Positions 34,745 to 47,500 are shown, counted from the first letter of the stretch. The stretch: 64,000 nucleotides of DNA from Lucifuga dentata (GCA_014773175.1 VXCM01001438.1:5328-69327); one strand, 5' to 3'. The notes: generated by a model from the letters alone, not told the origin. Numbers and translations are program-made.

Positions 34745-35493
34745 CCATAAATGCTCAAATACTGGCTGGGGCCTTTATTTCCCTCAACTGCCCAGAGAAC
34801 CAGGCTTTTATTAGAGGCAGGCTTTTATTTCTAATTTTAAACTATAAATCTTCATACTTCTCACTAAAGTTTCCCATGGCTGTGTTATAGTTAGAGTCCT
34901 TCAGTTTTCCTTTAAAACAATGAATGCGGTACCATGCTGAAAGTAAGGCAGCATCCCTGTAATAGCTGTTCATGGATGTGTGGTGTGAAGTGAAACCAAA
35001 ACTAGAGCCTTGTAGCTGGTTTTCAGCATCTTCCACCACTGCTGGACAAATCCATAACTACATAAAAACCACTGCCACAAGAGAAAAACATGTCTGTGTG
35101 AACATACCCCCAAGCAGCTTTTATAAAGGTTCATTTTCATCCATTTAACCCACTTTTCTGGGTTGGCGATGACAGCAGAGCGTCACTTGCTCCTTGCTGG
35201 GGACGGGCTCCATGTTTACAGCTTTGTTTCATATTGAGCCCAGCTGCGTCTTCAGGCTGAGGTCGATGGAAAGGGGTTTAAACTAGTTTGGTATTTCAAA
35301 CATACCTGCTGTCATCTGGTGGCAGCAGCAGATTACACTAATATTTGCCTGGACCAGTAACAAACATACACCAAATCCAGCCTTTAATTGAGACCGGCCT
35401 TTATTTCTTCCCGCTGACTTCACCGCCCCCCCCCCAGTTATAATTAGATATCGGCCATTATTTGAACACCGGTTTTTATTAGAGCATTTATGG
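34745..35493. mobile_element. TA-flanked MITE with GGC-TTTATT subterminal repeats
   Basis: The ends are exact inverted repeats CCATAAATGCTC (34745-34756 and complement at 35482-35493), each flanked by TA. Inside both ends the word GGC(C/T)TTTATT recurs: GGGGCCTTTATTT, AGGCTTTTATTAG and AGGCTTTTATTTC on the left, CGGCCTTTATTTC and relatives on the right. Such repeated subterminal words are typical transposase-binding arrays. TA targets suggest a Tc1/mariner- or pogo-type parent, but I cannot name the family. No transposase sequence remains. Confidence 0.72.
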
Positions 35494-35865
35494 TATTTGT
35501 TTGTGCTTGTCTCAGGGAGTGTGTGCATGTCTGTATTTGGGAGCGTGTGGGTGTCATCGGTCTCTGCCTACATATTCACATTCACAACTTCTTTGTGAGT
35601 GTGGCACCACAGGAATGAATAAAAATCTCTCACTCCTTCTTTTAAGTGTCTCAGGGTGCAGCAAAGTGCCCAGGGATAAGCTATGTGTTTGTGTGTATAC
35701 AATATGCATGTACTATATATATGTGTGTGTGTGTGCATACACGCGCATGTAACAGAGTGTGAGAGTGTTATAAGTAATATGGCAGTGTCATCGAGGAAGC
35801 CGCTGTAACCTTTATGCTGCTCTTTACTCTGTCACTTCCTATCAAAATACAACTCCGTCACTTGG
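35494..35865. other. Unassigned DNA with a short GT/AT patch
   Basis: Short TATATATGTGTGTG patch at about 35713-35735. No gene. Confidence 0.45.
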
Positions 35866-36380
35866 GAAGGGAAGCAGAGAGGAGGAAGGAAGGAAGGAGA
35901 GAAAGTAAAGAAACGAGAAGCTGACAGAGGGAAAATGAGAGGACAATGGGAGGAGAAGGTGTGAAAGAAGAGAGCGATTGAGGAGAGGAACAAAGAGGCA
36001 AAGCATGAAAGAGAGAAAATGTAAGAGAAAAACAACAACAGAAAGGAAATGTGATGCAATGCACACGAGAATAGATGGAACAGAGGGATAAAAGAAGGAA
36101 AGGAAGAGAGCAATAGATAGAGATGTTTCATGTTTTTTCACAAGATCAAGTGTGGAAATGTCTTATACCTTTGCACACTCATGTGGTCATGTGCGCAGCT
36201 TCAAGAAGGAGGTAAAACAAATTGCAGGAGGACGGAGGAGAAGGTGAAGGACTGACAGAGGAGAAGAGAACAAATTAAGTAAAGGAGAGACAGAATAGTG
36301 AGTGAAAAAGGAACAAAAAGACAGAAAGATAAAAGTGAAATGAGACAAATAGAGAACATGGGCCAGAGAGAGAGAGTAGG
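35866..36380. repeat. Long purine-rich tract, about 500 bp
   Basis: The + strand is overwhelmingly A/G, with AGGAAGGAAGG, GAGAGAAA and GGAGGAGAAGG words, briefly interrupted at about 36125-36190. Three overlapping 68-146-codon Ser/Leu/Phe frames on the minus strand are artefacts of this composition. Confidence 0.75.
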
Positions 36381-37700
36381 TGGGCATAAGGGGCCATTTG
36401 TGTATCTTTGTGTGTGTGCATGTACTGCCATAGCGGTGGTCTAATCTGTGTTTGCTGCCAGAGGGTAAATCTTGTTTTGCTTGTTGTTTCCAAATGACTG
36501 AGTAACAGAAGCCGGTGTGTGTTTCAATCCTCAAATTGGATGATAGACACGCAAAAGAAATGCATATACACACATACACATATTTACATGCATGCTGAAA
36601 TGCATGCATGCATAAACACAAGCACACACAGGTGATTAAGTCTCAGTATACAGCCAAAGACTCCTCAGCACTTGAAGACACATTTGGCTCTGTATTCACA
36701 AAGCAAGTGAGCATATAAATTCGGAAGAGGAAGTTTTCAAACAGAGGCTGTTTAAGCCAAGCAGACACTTTTTAGAGCCGATTTTACCCTGATTTGATTG
36801 GACCTGGCTCATTTTAAGTCGGACCAAAGTTCCACCAACCCACCTGTTCGTGCTGTGTAAGTAGGGTACCGACGCAAGTTTTTCAGCCGAATCTAGGAAC
36901 AATTTGGCTGTCAGACGTTTGGATGGATTTCTGGCATGTCAGAAATTTTGACCGACGGCCGATCTGATTAGTGCTAAAGGTATCAGATGTCTGTGTGAGC
37001 GTAGCAGCTTTAGTAACAGCAAACGTGGTGCGAGCAGGAGAGCGTGTGGACAGAAAGTGGGTAGAAATAAACAGCAGATTGCAGAGCTGCTGCAGCAAAT
37101 CAGAATGCTCCTTTCTTCTGGTTGTCAACGTAGCACTTTCTTCTTCATTTTCTCTTTTTCAGTCCTTCCGTTTCCTCTTCTTGGGTTTAAATCTTTGGTT
37201 TGAGGATGCATTATTGCCCTCTGGGGTAAAATTCACTGATGGAATCACATCAGCATATTTCATCATAAGTAAAGTCACAAAAATTACTCTGTGTTTGAGT
37301 TTGAATCTAGAAGTGGTTTTAGCAGGAAGGAAGTAGCACAATTTCTTATGAAAAGAGTAGTAAACATGCTTAAATATACTTGTGCCCAACAAAGATGGAG
37401 TTTTGTTAGAATTACAGCCAGCTTTGCACAGGCAGGAAATTAACTGCCTTTAGTTCTGTTACATCTTTTTTTTCACGCTGTGAGTCTGTGTGCTTTCTTG
37501 AGTCGACAAGATCACAATAACGTTTTCATAAGCTGAGGATCACAGGACAACAATAAATTCAGTTTCATCAATCTTAATTCTCCTTTAGACAGAAAAAAAA
37601 GGATTGAGTTTGAGCTGACCTTTACTCTGCTGGAATGGTTGACGTTCTTTATGATCACCCACACGTCAGGACTTTTAAGATGGTGGGCATCGGAAAGATT
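36381..37700. other. Unassigned DNA
   Basis: No domain-bearing ORF. GCATGCATGCATG-type words lie at about 36592-36612. The 121-codon frame at 36971-37336 has no recognised motif. The remainder is mixed single-copy-looking sequence. Confidence 0.4.
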
Positions 37701-37702
37701 TA

Positions 37703-39243
37703 CAGTGCTGTGAAAAAATATTCAACCCCCTCCTGATTTCTTCTCTTTTTGTGTGTATCTCGTACTAAACTGTTTCAGATCTTCAAATAAATCTAACATA
37801 AAACAAAGGCAACCTTAGCAAACACAAAATACAAGTTTTAAATTATAATTGTATTTGTTGGAGCAAAAAGGTTATGTAATACCAACTAGGTCTGTGTGGA
37901 AAAAGTATTCGCCCACCTTAGTTACTACATCCAAAAACTACCAAACTGTGTTGATAACTGGTTGCAACTGGACTAGACACACCCAGGCCTGATTACTACC
38001 AGCCTGTTCAATCAAATCATCACTTAAATAGACTGTTTTCAGAAGCATGAAGATGGTTAAAAGGTCTCACCAGTAGCATACAATGCCAAGATCAAAAGAC
38101 CAAAAGATCCAGAAGAGATGAGGAAGAAGGTGACTGAAATACATCAGTCTGGGAAGAGTTACAAAGCTGTTTCTAAGGCTCTGGGACTCCACAGAGAGAG
38201 ACATTATCTATTTATGGAGAAGACTTGGAACAATAGTCAACCTTCCCAGAAGTGGCTGTCCTTCCAAAATTCCTCCAAGAGCATCCAGGAAGTCAGAAAA
38301 GATCCAAGGAAAACATCCAAAGGACTGCAGGCCTCTCTCAGAAAGACACTGGTTAGAAATGGCCTCCATGGGAGAGTGGCGAGGTGAAAACCATTGCTCA
38401 CCCAGAAGAACATTAAAGCTCATCTGAATTTTGCCACAGCACACCTTGATGACCCTTGATGTCCCTTGGGAGAATGTTCTATAGACTGATGAGTGCAAAG
38501 TGGAACAGTGTGGAAGACAGGGAGCCTGTTACATCTGGCGTAAATCAAACACAGAATTACACAAAAAGAACATTATACCTATGGTCAAGCTTGGAGGTGG
38601 TAACATGATGGTGTGGGGATGCTTTGCTGCTTCAGGGCCGGAGCGGCTTGCCATAATTGAGGGAAACATGAATTCCGCTCTCTACCAGAGAATCCTGAGG
38701 GAGAACGTCAGGTCATCAGTCTGTGAGTTGAAGCTCTAGCGCAACTGGTTCATGCAGCAAGACAATGATCCAAAGCATAAGAGTAAGTCAACCTCTGAAT
38801 GGCTCAAAAGGAATAAAATTAAAGTTCTGGAGTGTCCTAGTCAAAGTCTGGACCTGAACCCCATTGAGGTGTTGTGGTGGGACCTGAAAAGAGCAGTTCA
38901 TGCTTGCAAACCCTCCAATGTGGCTACACTAAAGCAGTTCTGCAAAGAAAAGTGGGACAAAATTCCACCACAGCGATGTCAGAGTTCTCCTCAGAACCGT
39001 TTAGTTGCAGTTGTTGCTGCTAAAGTGGCACAACTAGCTGTTAAGTTCAGGGGGTGAATATTTTTTCACACAGGCCTAGTTGGTATTACATAACTTTTTT
39101 GTTTCAATAAATATACAATTATGATTTAAAACTTGTATTTTGTGTTTAGATTTTGTGTGAAGGTCTGAAACATTTTATTATGAGATACACACACAAATAG
39201 AAGAAATCAGGAGCGGGTTGAATACTTTTTCACAGTGCTAGTA
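37703..39243 (+). mobile_element. Tc1-like transposon with IR/DR ends, inactive
   Basis: The left end after TA reads CAGTGCTGTGAAAAAATATT. The right end reads in reverse TAGCACTGTGAAAAAGTATT, followed by a long match (CTCCTGATTTCTTCT, GTGTGTATCTC, TGTTTCAGA). The similarity extends roughly 200 bases inward on both sides. Each side has a second, inner copy of the terminal word: GTGTGGAAAAAGTATTC at 37892-37910 and its complement at about 39055-39073. This is the IR/DR arrangement of fish Tc1 elements such as the Sleeping Beauty type. The transposase between the ends is broken. Confidence 0.9.
38083..39057 (+). pseudogene. Tc1 transposase pseudogene (DD34E)
   Basis: ATG at 38083 opens MPRSKDQKI. 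A frameshift moves the helix-turn-helix part (QSGKSYKAVSKALGLHR) into the frame of 38118. The catalytic part returns to the first frame: TDE with the first Asp at 38488-38490, QQDNDPKH with the second Asp at 38761-38763, and DLNPIEVLW with the Glu at 38866-38868. The last two are separated by 34 residues, the Tc1 DD34E signature, so all three catalytic residues survive. Stops TAG at 38482-38484 (where Trp is usual) and 38737-38739, plus indels including one after PPQRC, make it dead. Family proteins are about 340 residues. Confidence 0.9.
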
Positions 39244-40860
39244 GCTCCTGTACCACCACACCAGATCACTTAGAAGATACAAAAGGGCTGCCTGACATAG
39301 ATTTTTGTCTGCTTTGCTGACCTTCACATTACTACACGTCACCTCTTGTTCTCCAATTCAGCATGCACTGCTGTATTGTGCTTTACATTGAGTAAACATG
39401 TATAGGAACTACAGAGAATGTTCTTCTTCAGCAAACATGTGCATTGTTTTGTTTCATTTGTTTGTATTCCACCATCTGACAGCAGCAGCCATTCCACAAT
39501 GCATCTGTCAGTACATTTACATCATAAAACTTCAATTATACACCGATTAAGGCAATAAATTGATATATGCTCACTCAAAGTAAGCACGCATTGATCTAGA
39601 TTATGCGCCTGTAAATGGATTTACTCGTAAATATTTTAATCTTGCAGCCCTTGTTACTGTTAACACCACTGCTGGCCTGTGGAGGGTGTAGCAGGTTCAT
39701 GGTACTAGTGACCCCATGTGCTACATATTTAGCATGAGGCTAGCAAGTCTTTGGCCAACATCCACCATGCTGCTTCTGGCCAATCAGAATAAAGTGAGTT
39801 TTATGGGAAGGGGGGGGCCTTAAAGAGACACATTTAAAATGACCAGTTTTCACACACAAGGACAGAGACAACAACACAGAGACACAATCGATAATAGGAA
39901 TAAAACATAATAACAACACTAAAATGTTCAAAGTAAAAATCTCAAACAGTTATGGAAGCTCCTCCTAAGAGTCTGTTCAGTAATTTGATTCCAGTGGGGA
40001 TAAATGAATGTCTGCATCGGCTTCTGCTCATCCTTGGTAACCTGTAGCAGGAACTTGAGAGGAGAACAGTGAACTCTGGGTACAGGGGGTGATCAGTGTC
40101 TGAAAGCACAGCATGAGCTCTCTTAAAACATGTATATCAAACAAATCAGACTCCTCTGTCTGATCCCAAAAATCTTCCCACTCTGGTTTCAAAATAGACT
40201 CCCTAAAAGAAAATAGAAATCTGATAAACATCTCCTTTAAACCCTAATGGTTTTGTTTGGCTGCTAACTGCTGAAGGCTAATATCCTTTAGCAAAAGCTA
40301 AGCTAAGAAAACCCATAAAAATTCAGATAATGTACTGTATGACCATGCATAGTTAAGTTTAATTAGTGTGGAACAATCAGAGACCTCTGGTTATTCTTAA
40401 TCAAAATTAATAAATGCAAAAATGAATTAGCAAGGGAAGAGGACTGTTGTCCCCTCATGGCCCTCTGTCCTACCGACCCCCTGCTTGGATATTGTACTGT
40501 ATACACATATACAAGATGCGCTGTTTGCTGCAATGCAGGTGGAATGGAGGAAGAGGAGAGGGAACAATGTGATGCACACAACCGCATGCACGCACACAAA
40601 CACACGCATATATAACTATAGCTACCTGTCAATCTCTGCCCACAGGTGCCTTCCTAGCATGCCAAGGCTGCTGAGAGACAAAGAAAAAGCACGAGGAGGT
40701 GAAGAGACAGAAAGGAGGGAGACAGACTTTGTCCTACGGTGATAAACCACACAGTCAAAATGGAGGGTGTGTGTGAAATCAGTTTTTTTCTTTATCATAT
40801 AGTCTTTATCATATTATTATGTGAGGAATCATAAAGTGTGGCAATAAAGTGGCAAAAGCC
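39244..40860. other. Unassigned DNA, partly repeat-like
   Basis: The stretch 39950-40210 (CTCCTCCTAAGAGTCTGTTC...) has the look of an interspersed repeat seen in fish genomes, but I cannot name its family or ends. The other frames are without known domains. Confidence 0.35.
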
Positions 40861-40867
40861 AGTACAC

Positions 40868-40896
40868 TAAAAAAAAAAAAAGNAAAAAAAAAAAAA
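40868..40896. repeat. Poly-A run containing an N
   Basis: Two A runs, each flanked by AG, around the N at 40883; possibly one run duplicated at a contig join. Confidence 0.85.
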
Positions 40897-41889
40897 GTAA
40901 TAAAGTACTTTTTTTTTTATCATGCATGACTGCTTGCATAAAATTCAAAATGCAGTGTACATTTCTATTCTGGGATATATTGAATAATAATATTAGTAAT
41001 TATCCACAAAAACTTATCTGGAGAAATTCTGTTCCTTTGTTTTATTTTTCCTTCCTGAAAACATTATAAAATCCCACTCAGATGTGGTCTGATAGTCTCT
41101 ACTGACACGCTTGTGATTAGTGCCCAGTGCAGCTGAGGTCAGGCTGAGCAGCAAAAATCACAAAACATGCACAACATGTAGAAAAATGCACCTGATCCAA
41201 GTGAAACTTTGATTTTCTTTACAGGGTTTCTGTGTTTGATCTCTAGTCTTCTTGTCATCTAATTACCTTTTGGTAAAGAGAAAATATGACACATGCCAAA
41301 AACAGAGAACACATAAAACAAAAGTTTTCTTTTATGTGTATCACCACATTTCCTACATATATTAAATATGTATTAAGTATAAGTATTTTCTTCGACAAGC
41401 TAAAGTGTTTCATTTTAACAGTGTGAAAACTGCAAAAGGGTCATGTGAGCAGCTGATTATAACTCTGAGTCGGCTTGATGTGTTTCAGACAAAAAGCTTT
41501 CAGCAGGATTATTTTTCTTCTTAGCCATGCAAATATTTCAGATGCCACATAGAAAAAGTTCCACATCCTTCAGTAAAGACTGACAGAAATTTCCTGTTGC
41601 TGTGTGTCCATTCATTGATCAAAGCACGTGGTTTGTTTTTTCAGCGAGCAACAGTAAGGGAGGTTGTGATTGGCTGTTGAGTGTGTCCCACTGTGACAGT
41701 ACAAGATTAACACGCGTGCCAAAAACTCACACTGAGGCTGTGGTTGGAAAACTCAAAACGCATGCATGAAAAGGTTAAGACAACTTTTCTTCCTCTTTAA
41801 TGTGAGATGTGCATCTTGATGCTCAAACGCACAGCACACACACACAAAACAAGAGGTTAATTTAAAAAAAAAAATATGACACAACATCT

Positions 41890-41891
<2 letters not shown>
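40897..41891. other. Unassigned AT-rich DNA
   Basis: No gene or repeat end recognised. Confidence 0.4.
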
Positions 41892-41923
<32 letters not shown>

Positions 41924-41924
41924 N
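41892..41924. repeat. GT microsatellite ending in an N
   Basis: Pure GT repeat up to the N at 41924; length unreliable. Confidence 0.95.
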
Positions 41925-43178
41925 CAGCAGATATGGAACAAGGCATTAATTGAGCTTCAAACCAAAGGGAATAGAGGGAGCAGGGGTAGGGTGGGGTAGT
42001 TGGAGACAAAGAGTGTGTTCCTGTGTGTGTGTGTGAGAGAGAGAGATGGATGACATGAGTAAGAAAAAGCAGAGGATAAAACAGAGGGACAGGCAGATGC
42101 AGTTGTGCTGAAGGGAATAACAGCAAGTGATGCTCATTAAAACTGATTATTAAAGCAGCAACAGTGAAGAGCTGCATTCAGGCATAGCCACTGCATCCCA
42201 AATGTGTGTGTCTGTGTGTGTGCATCTGTTACTATGGTGCTATAAACAGATATCCACTAAGTATTACATTAGTAGAACACACACATGCATGCAACATTGG
42301 GCTCATTTTCATTAATGAAACATTTATCTTGATCACTTGTTTCAGAACAAAGTTCCACATCTTTTAAATACTGATCCAGTTATAAGTGAATACTGCTATC
42401 CTGTCGTCCAATAAGTGCTGTCCAAGTGCACTAGAGCAAGGCACTTTCAGGCAGCCTAAAGACCCAAGTTGACTTCAAAAGACAAACCGTAAGACAAAAT
42501 CAGCAAAGAACAGGCCAGTGAACACGTCCTACAACACGACGCACAGAACTGGAGTTCTTCTTATTCTACTCTGTACCACTAGGGGGCGCATGAGTCACCT
42601 GTTATTAGATGGGAAAGAAGCTCACAATCAACAGAGAGCAGAGCTGGCAGCGGCTACAGTTGTTTAGTGATAAAGAGAAGGTATGTTTGTCCTCTAAATC
42701 AGAGCAGGAAGAAGATGAAGAAGGTGGAGTTTATTGAATAAATGCAGATGTGTTGCTCGAACAGCTGAGGAGGCAGCAAATGAATCAAAACAAAAGTTAA
42801 GACCCCCGCTGGCCCTCACTACAGCCAGCCACAGAGCACTTAGACCAATTACAGTCAGGGCAGCAGAAAGACAAAAGACCAAAACAAAGAGCACAGAAAG
42901 AGCCTGAATTATTGCATCTTGAGCCTAACAAGAAGTCTTCTTGCTTTGAAAGTTCTACTTAGTGTGTATTATGCTGCTGGGTTGAGAAGAAATGACAGCA
43001 GATCCCAACGATTCGCGATCACAGTTTAAACAGCATATTGAACTTTTTCCACACATCAGTTTTATGATGCACACAGTTACCTGAACAAAACTACCTCGTC
43101 TCACAACTCTCAGCTGGTTTTTGCCCCATCAGCATGCATGTCACATCACTCAGAAATCCATCTATTGTGCAGCTCTGG

Positions 43179-43181
<3 letters not shown>
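41925..43181. other. Unassigned DNA
   Basis: A short GT/GA patch lies at about 42020-42047. No gene recognised. Confidence 0.4.

Positions 43182-43211
<30 letters not shown>
43182..43211. repeat. GT microsatellite
   Basis: Pure GT repeat. Confidence 0.95.
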
Positions 43212-43213
<2 letters not shown>

Positions 43214-43292
43214 ACAGACTGGTGCTGTAATAGCTAGAAGAGTGTGATCGCTACTTTGGAACCATTAATGGCTCTTCTTTTTATTACATCTT

Positions 43293-43620
43293 CTAAGGTC
43301 TGGTTTATACTTAATTCAGACGCAGACGACACTGTCTGCGTTTCCTGGCGCTTTCATAACGACTGTGTACTTCAACGATGGCGCTGTAGGAAAGCCATTC
43401 TTAACACCGGTTGGCTAACCGCTCCCAAAAACAAGCCCACATCTCTTCTCTTGGCCAATCATTGATGAAGGCACATTTACGTCACATGAACGCTGTCCGC
43501 ATTGTTTCAAAAATCAAGTGGTGTGTGACAACACGGTGGGATTGGCCACTGGGAGAGGCGGGACTTTTCCAGGTGGGCCACAGCCATGGGTGGGCCAGCC
43601 AGTGGCCTTTGCACTGCACA
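43293..43620. mobile_element. Possible Harbinger-type MITE fragment
   Basis: AAGGTCTGGTTTATACTTAA followed by CAGACGCAGACGAC resembles the terminal sequence of fish PIF/Harbinger non-autonomous elements as I recall them. The right half (GGCCACTGG...CCAGTGGCC) forms its own inverted repeat at about 43542-43604. No complete pair of ends or target duplication was found, so both the family and the limits are uncertain. Confidence 0.27.
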
Positions 43621-44548
43621 ATATAATATAAATTATTAACTTTTTTATTTATCATTAATTAACTTAAACAAAGCAAATATTTTTTTTCTTTCATTTTCTT
43701 TTTTAATTTCATTTTCTTGGTGCTTAGACTAAGAGAAAGGTGTGGGGAAACAGCGGAGTTACGGTCTTATTTGCCCCCGGCATCATTGGCATCTAGCCAT
43801 CCTATTCNCCCCCCCCAGTAGACACCTTAAATTCCCAGCAAAAACTAGGATCCCAATCCAAGCCTGCAGTCAACCCTCCAAAGCACGTCTGCAGACTGTC
43901 TATTACGTCACATTTTCCATGCGCCCACTCTCACATCCACAACTGCATTAAGCTTAACTAAGCTTAAGACTTCAAATGTAAGTTCTTTATCTTCATGATG
44001 CATATGCACAACCAGTTCTTGAGAAGATGTCGGCTTTCTGTTATTGATAATTTGGTTGGGAACAAATTGCTGTTGATTGGAAGACACTTTAAATATGATC
44101 TTCAAGAAACCAAGCTGGACAAGACTGCAGCCAGATTGAGCCTGGCTCTTTCTAAGCAGAATACAAAACTGGATTCCTGCAATAGTTTGTCTTCTGCACT
44201 ATCTGCCAACTTCATCAAATTCTGTTGTAAAGTTTCTTGCACAGAAAACAAAATATTGAACTGTAAGAATAATAACTTAAATGTTTCCCCAAGGGGTGAG
44301 ACTATATTCAGTGCCCAGAATTCATTACTTTGATCAAATCAAGCCTGTTTTTTTCTTGCATTTAATAAATGAGTACAGCAATTTATATAGGACTAACCCA
44401 TGCAAGCCTGCCTGTTTCATCACCTGCTATTAAACAGGTTGAACTTATGGTCCCTGTAATTAAGAGGAGCACCTCCTATTGGAATGGAGGACTTAAATCT
44501 GTAATTTATCTGCTGTGGGATGTGATGGCCCATTTATGTCCCTACACT
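43621..44548. other. Unassigned DNA with a poly-C/N patch
   Basis: An N at 43808 lies before a C run. The words AAAACTAGGATCCCAATCC (43844-43862) resemble AAAATTAGCATCCCAATCC inside the nested hAT at 47879-48483, so a relict of that family may lie here. The 112-codon frame at 43995-44333 has no recognised motif. Confidence 0.35.
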
Positions 44549-44585
44549 TAAAAAAAAAAAAAAAAAANAAAAAAAAAAAAAAAAA
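44549..44585. repeat. Poly-A run containing an N
   Basis: A homopolymer with N at 44568. No retroposed gene body is visible upstream. Confidence 0.9.
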
Positions 44586-47500
44586 CAAGCAAGGTTTCAA
44601 AGGCAGCCCTTACCTAAGGGTTTTACAAAAACGATTTGGTATACGTGTCCTTCTTTATGAGGATCACTTAAAATAGGGAACGAGCTCCTTCAGCTCAGAA
44701 ACCAACAACAGATGAAGTCATCAATGGCATGAAGATCATAAAGCAGCATCATAAGAATCTGGACAGATTTTTCCAAGTAGATGTAAAATTTGGTACGTTT
44801 CACTTTAAAAACAGCATATTGTAACATGCATGTTTCCAAGGCAATGGAAAAATGATACAACACAACATGTGTCTAGGTGTATTAGGGGTTTAACAACACA
44901 CCATTATTTTCAGAACTCAAAATGAAGGCCAAAGGTCAGAGCTGTGCAACTGATTTAGAGCTGGTTGACATTCTTCTAATTTGTTTTCTTGTCTGTATTT
45001 GCCAAACTTAGTTATAACTATGTATTGTAGCTGCTTCACTGTTCACTATGTCGCCATTATCAAACTCCTCATGTGCTGCTGAGGGGTTTGATAATAGCTC
45101 TGTGTGTCAGCTTATAGCAAGTCTGAAGGGCGTAAAAGGCGAGCGATACCTCGCTATAAAATTGGGACTACAGGAATTTACCAGACTTCACCATTTCCAT
45201 CTAAAAACATACAGTTCAAAAGTGATCAAACAAAAACAAACATTGCACAACATGACTTTTTTTAATGTTTGCTAATTAGACCGAGTTCCAAACGCTTGTT
45301 GGTGCACCTGAGAATCTGTTGTTGTGGTAAAGATAAATACAGCAATTATTACATACATTGCCAGAAAAGCAGAAAACCTTCTCGATTCTGATGATCTTTA
45401 TGATAAGTTCTGTGTTCTACATAAATTAAAATGGATAAATGTAACAGCAGTGATCATTAGGGGACCCGGCGGACATATGTGTGTCTGCATGCTGCCTGCA
45501 CATGTGCAGATATTGGCACATGGCAGAGAAAAAATCTCAGATATGTTTTACTCCACTTTCACATTTCCGTGACTTTGATAGTGACTCTGTCTCTCTACAT
45601 ACAGTAGATAAGTCTTTATGATTGTTCCACATGTTCCAATGCAGCTTCGAGTTTGTTGCTGTCCTACAGCATCCATGATAGCCAAACCAGGCAATGCTAC
45701 ACACTGTCGGAAAGTTTGGACTCTACTAAATTATTACTGATCGTGTAAGTTAGTTACTTTTAGTTGCTATCTGAGAAATTCTGAGCCCTAGCAAATCAAT
45801 TTTAGGGTTAAAATGGTTTGCTATTGGTTGCAGCACAAATTTGCAGGTCAAACTTCATCAAAGTTTAAGCCTCAGTTTCTCCAGCTGCAACTCAACTTAA
45901 AATAAATTCAAATTTACCCTGATAAATGCAAATGTGACTGAGAACCAACATAGATTATGTACAGAATAACATGGTGCTTTGCTCCCTAGTGTCAGTGTTT
46001 GATTGTGTGCTGGTGTGTGATTACAGTGGCTGTTGCCAGCAGAAGAGGACAGCAGAAGGAACAAGCGTTCTTCCTCCCTGTCAGGCTTTGCTGTCAAACA
46101 CAGCAGATTGTAAAGGTAATGCTGCGAGTATGAAGCCGAACATTTGTCACTTAAAGGCTGTTTTCTCTACAGAGGCATGAGAGAAAACATCAGAGTTCAC
46201 AAGACTCAAGCAGCAACGTGCTGCCACAGGCATTACCTGCAGCAGAAATATGTTTCACATGTCATCATGTCGCTGTTATGATACACATACTGAAAGTGCC
46301 CCAGAATATTTAGACAACCATGTGGAAATGAGACAGCAGAGAGAGAGAGATTTTATCATGTGGTAACTATTTTGCAGTCTATCCTGCACAAAGTTAAAAT
46401 TGCTTATTTTTATATCAAAGAGTTTTACAAATGCAACAGAACAACACTACTGCTAAAAGTTCCAACTTCATCTGTGCATCCTTATTATTCGCTGATGTAA
46501 CAGGGTCCTGAATTAATACCTCATCATTGCATCTTCTAGTTCTCCTTTTTTAAAATCATTGAAAATTTCTTAAAGGTATTGTTATTTTCAATGTTTTTAG
46601 TTTAACCCGTCTAACCCGTTTTTAGTTTTTTCTTACAATTTTAACCATTTTAGTAAAAATCTTATTTTGATTGAAGTTACTTCAAAAGTTGATCAATGTT
46701 CAACTTCAATATAATTTTGTTAAAACTGTTATTTCATTAAATGCATTAAAAGTCAGCTTGTAATATGTCATACAGCAAGTTCATTTCTGAAGGAACAGAT
46801 CACGACGTCAGCATTACCGGTTCACTGCAGACTTAACTGGCAGGATCTTAATACAATGTTCATCTAAATCGAGCCGGCTGTTCTTAAATGACAAAACCAT
46901 CAAAACTATTTTAATATTACATAATTAGGAGGTTTAAAATGTGTCCATCTTATTTTTCAAGTTTAGTTAGTAGCTCTTGATTAGTATCTACCATCTGCAA
47001 CCCAACACTCATTTATTATCAAGCAAAAATTTTAGCACCATATCATTATTCAACACCAAATCATATTAATCATCTCCCCTCTTGTGTACATAAGCCCATC
47101 CCTCTACAGTCCTTTACTCTTCATCATCTATCCGCTGCCTCCCTCCTCTGACATTCTCTCCATTCTAATTGACCTTTCCTCACGTCTGAATCCCTGGTGA
47201 TGGTTGTTAACTTGAACAAGCCACAGCAAATGCAGAATTGATAGGAAGCTTATGGTATTTGCCATCATAAAATAAAGGAAGAAGGCAGGATGACCAATGT
47301 TTGATTGGCATTAAATCCACTGCAAAAATCAACGAAGAATGATTTGCACAATTTCAAAATGCAGGAAAATGAAGTTCACGTCCTCAGTTAAATTTAGTGT
47401 CACAGCTCAATGCGGCAGTAAATGTGGGTGTAAATGTGCATATATAAACACAGCAGACCAATGAACAAAAAGCATTTACAGGCTTACATTCACAGATCTT

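Noticed and set aside
35120..35220. Possible second L2-type tail (TTTTCATCCATTTAACCCAC)
   Set aside because: It lies inside the TA-flanked MITE at 34745-35493 and lacks the GGATAGGCTCCAG block that marks the real tail at 15.7 kb.
35832..36141. Overlapping 99-codon Ser/Leu/Phe ORFs that look like membrane proteins
   Set aside because: They come from the long purine tract read on the complementary strand; hydrophobicity follows from TTC/CTC/TCC codons.
44549..44585. Poly-A run as the tail of a processed pseudogene
   Set aside because: No upstream coding similarity, no AATAAA at the expected distance and no target duplication.
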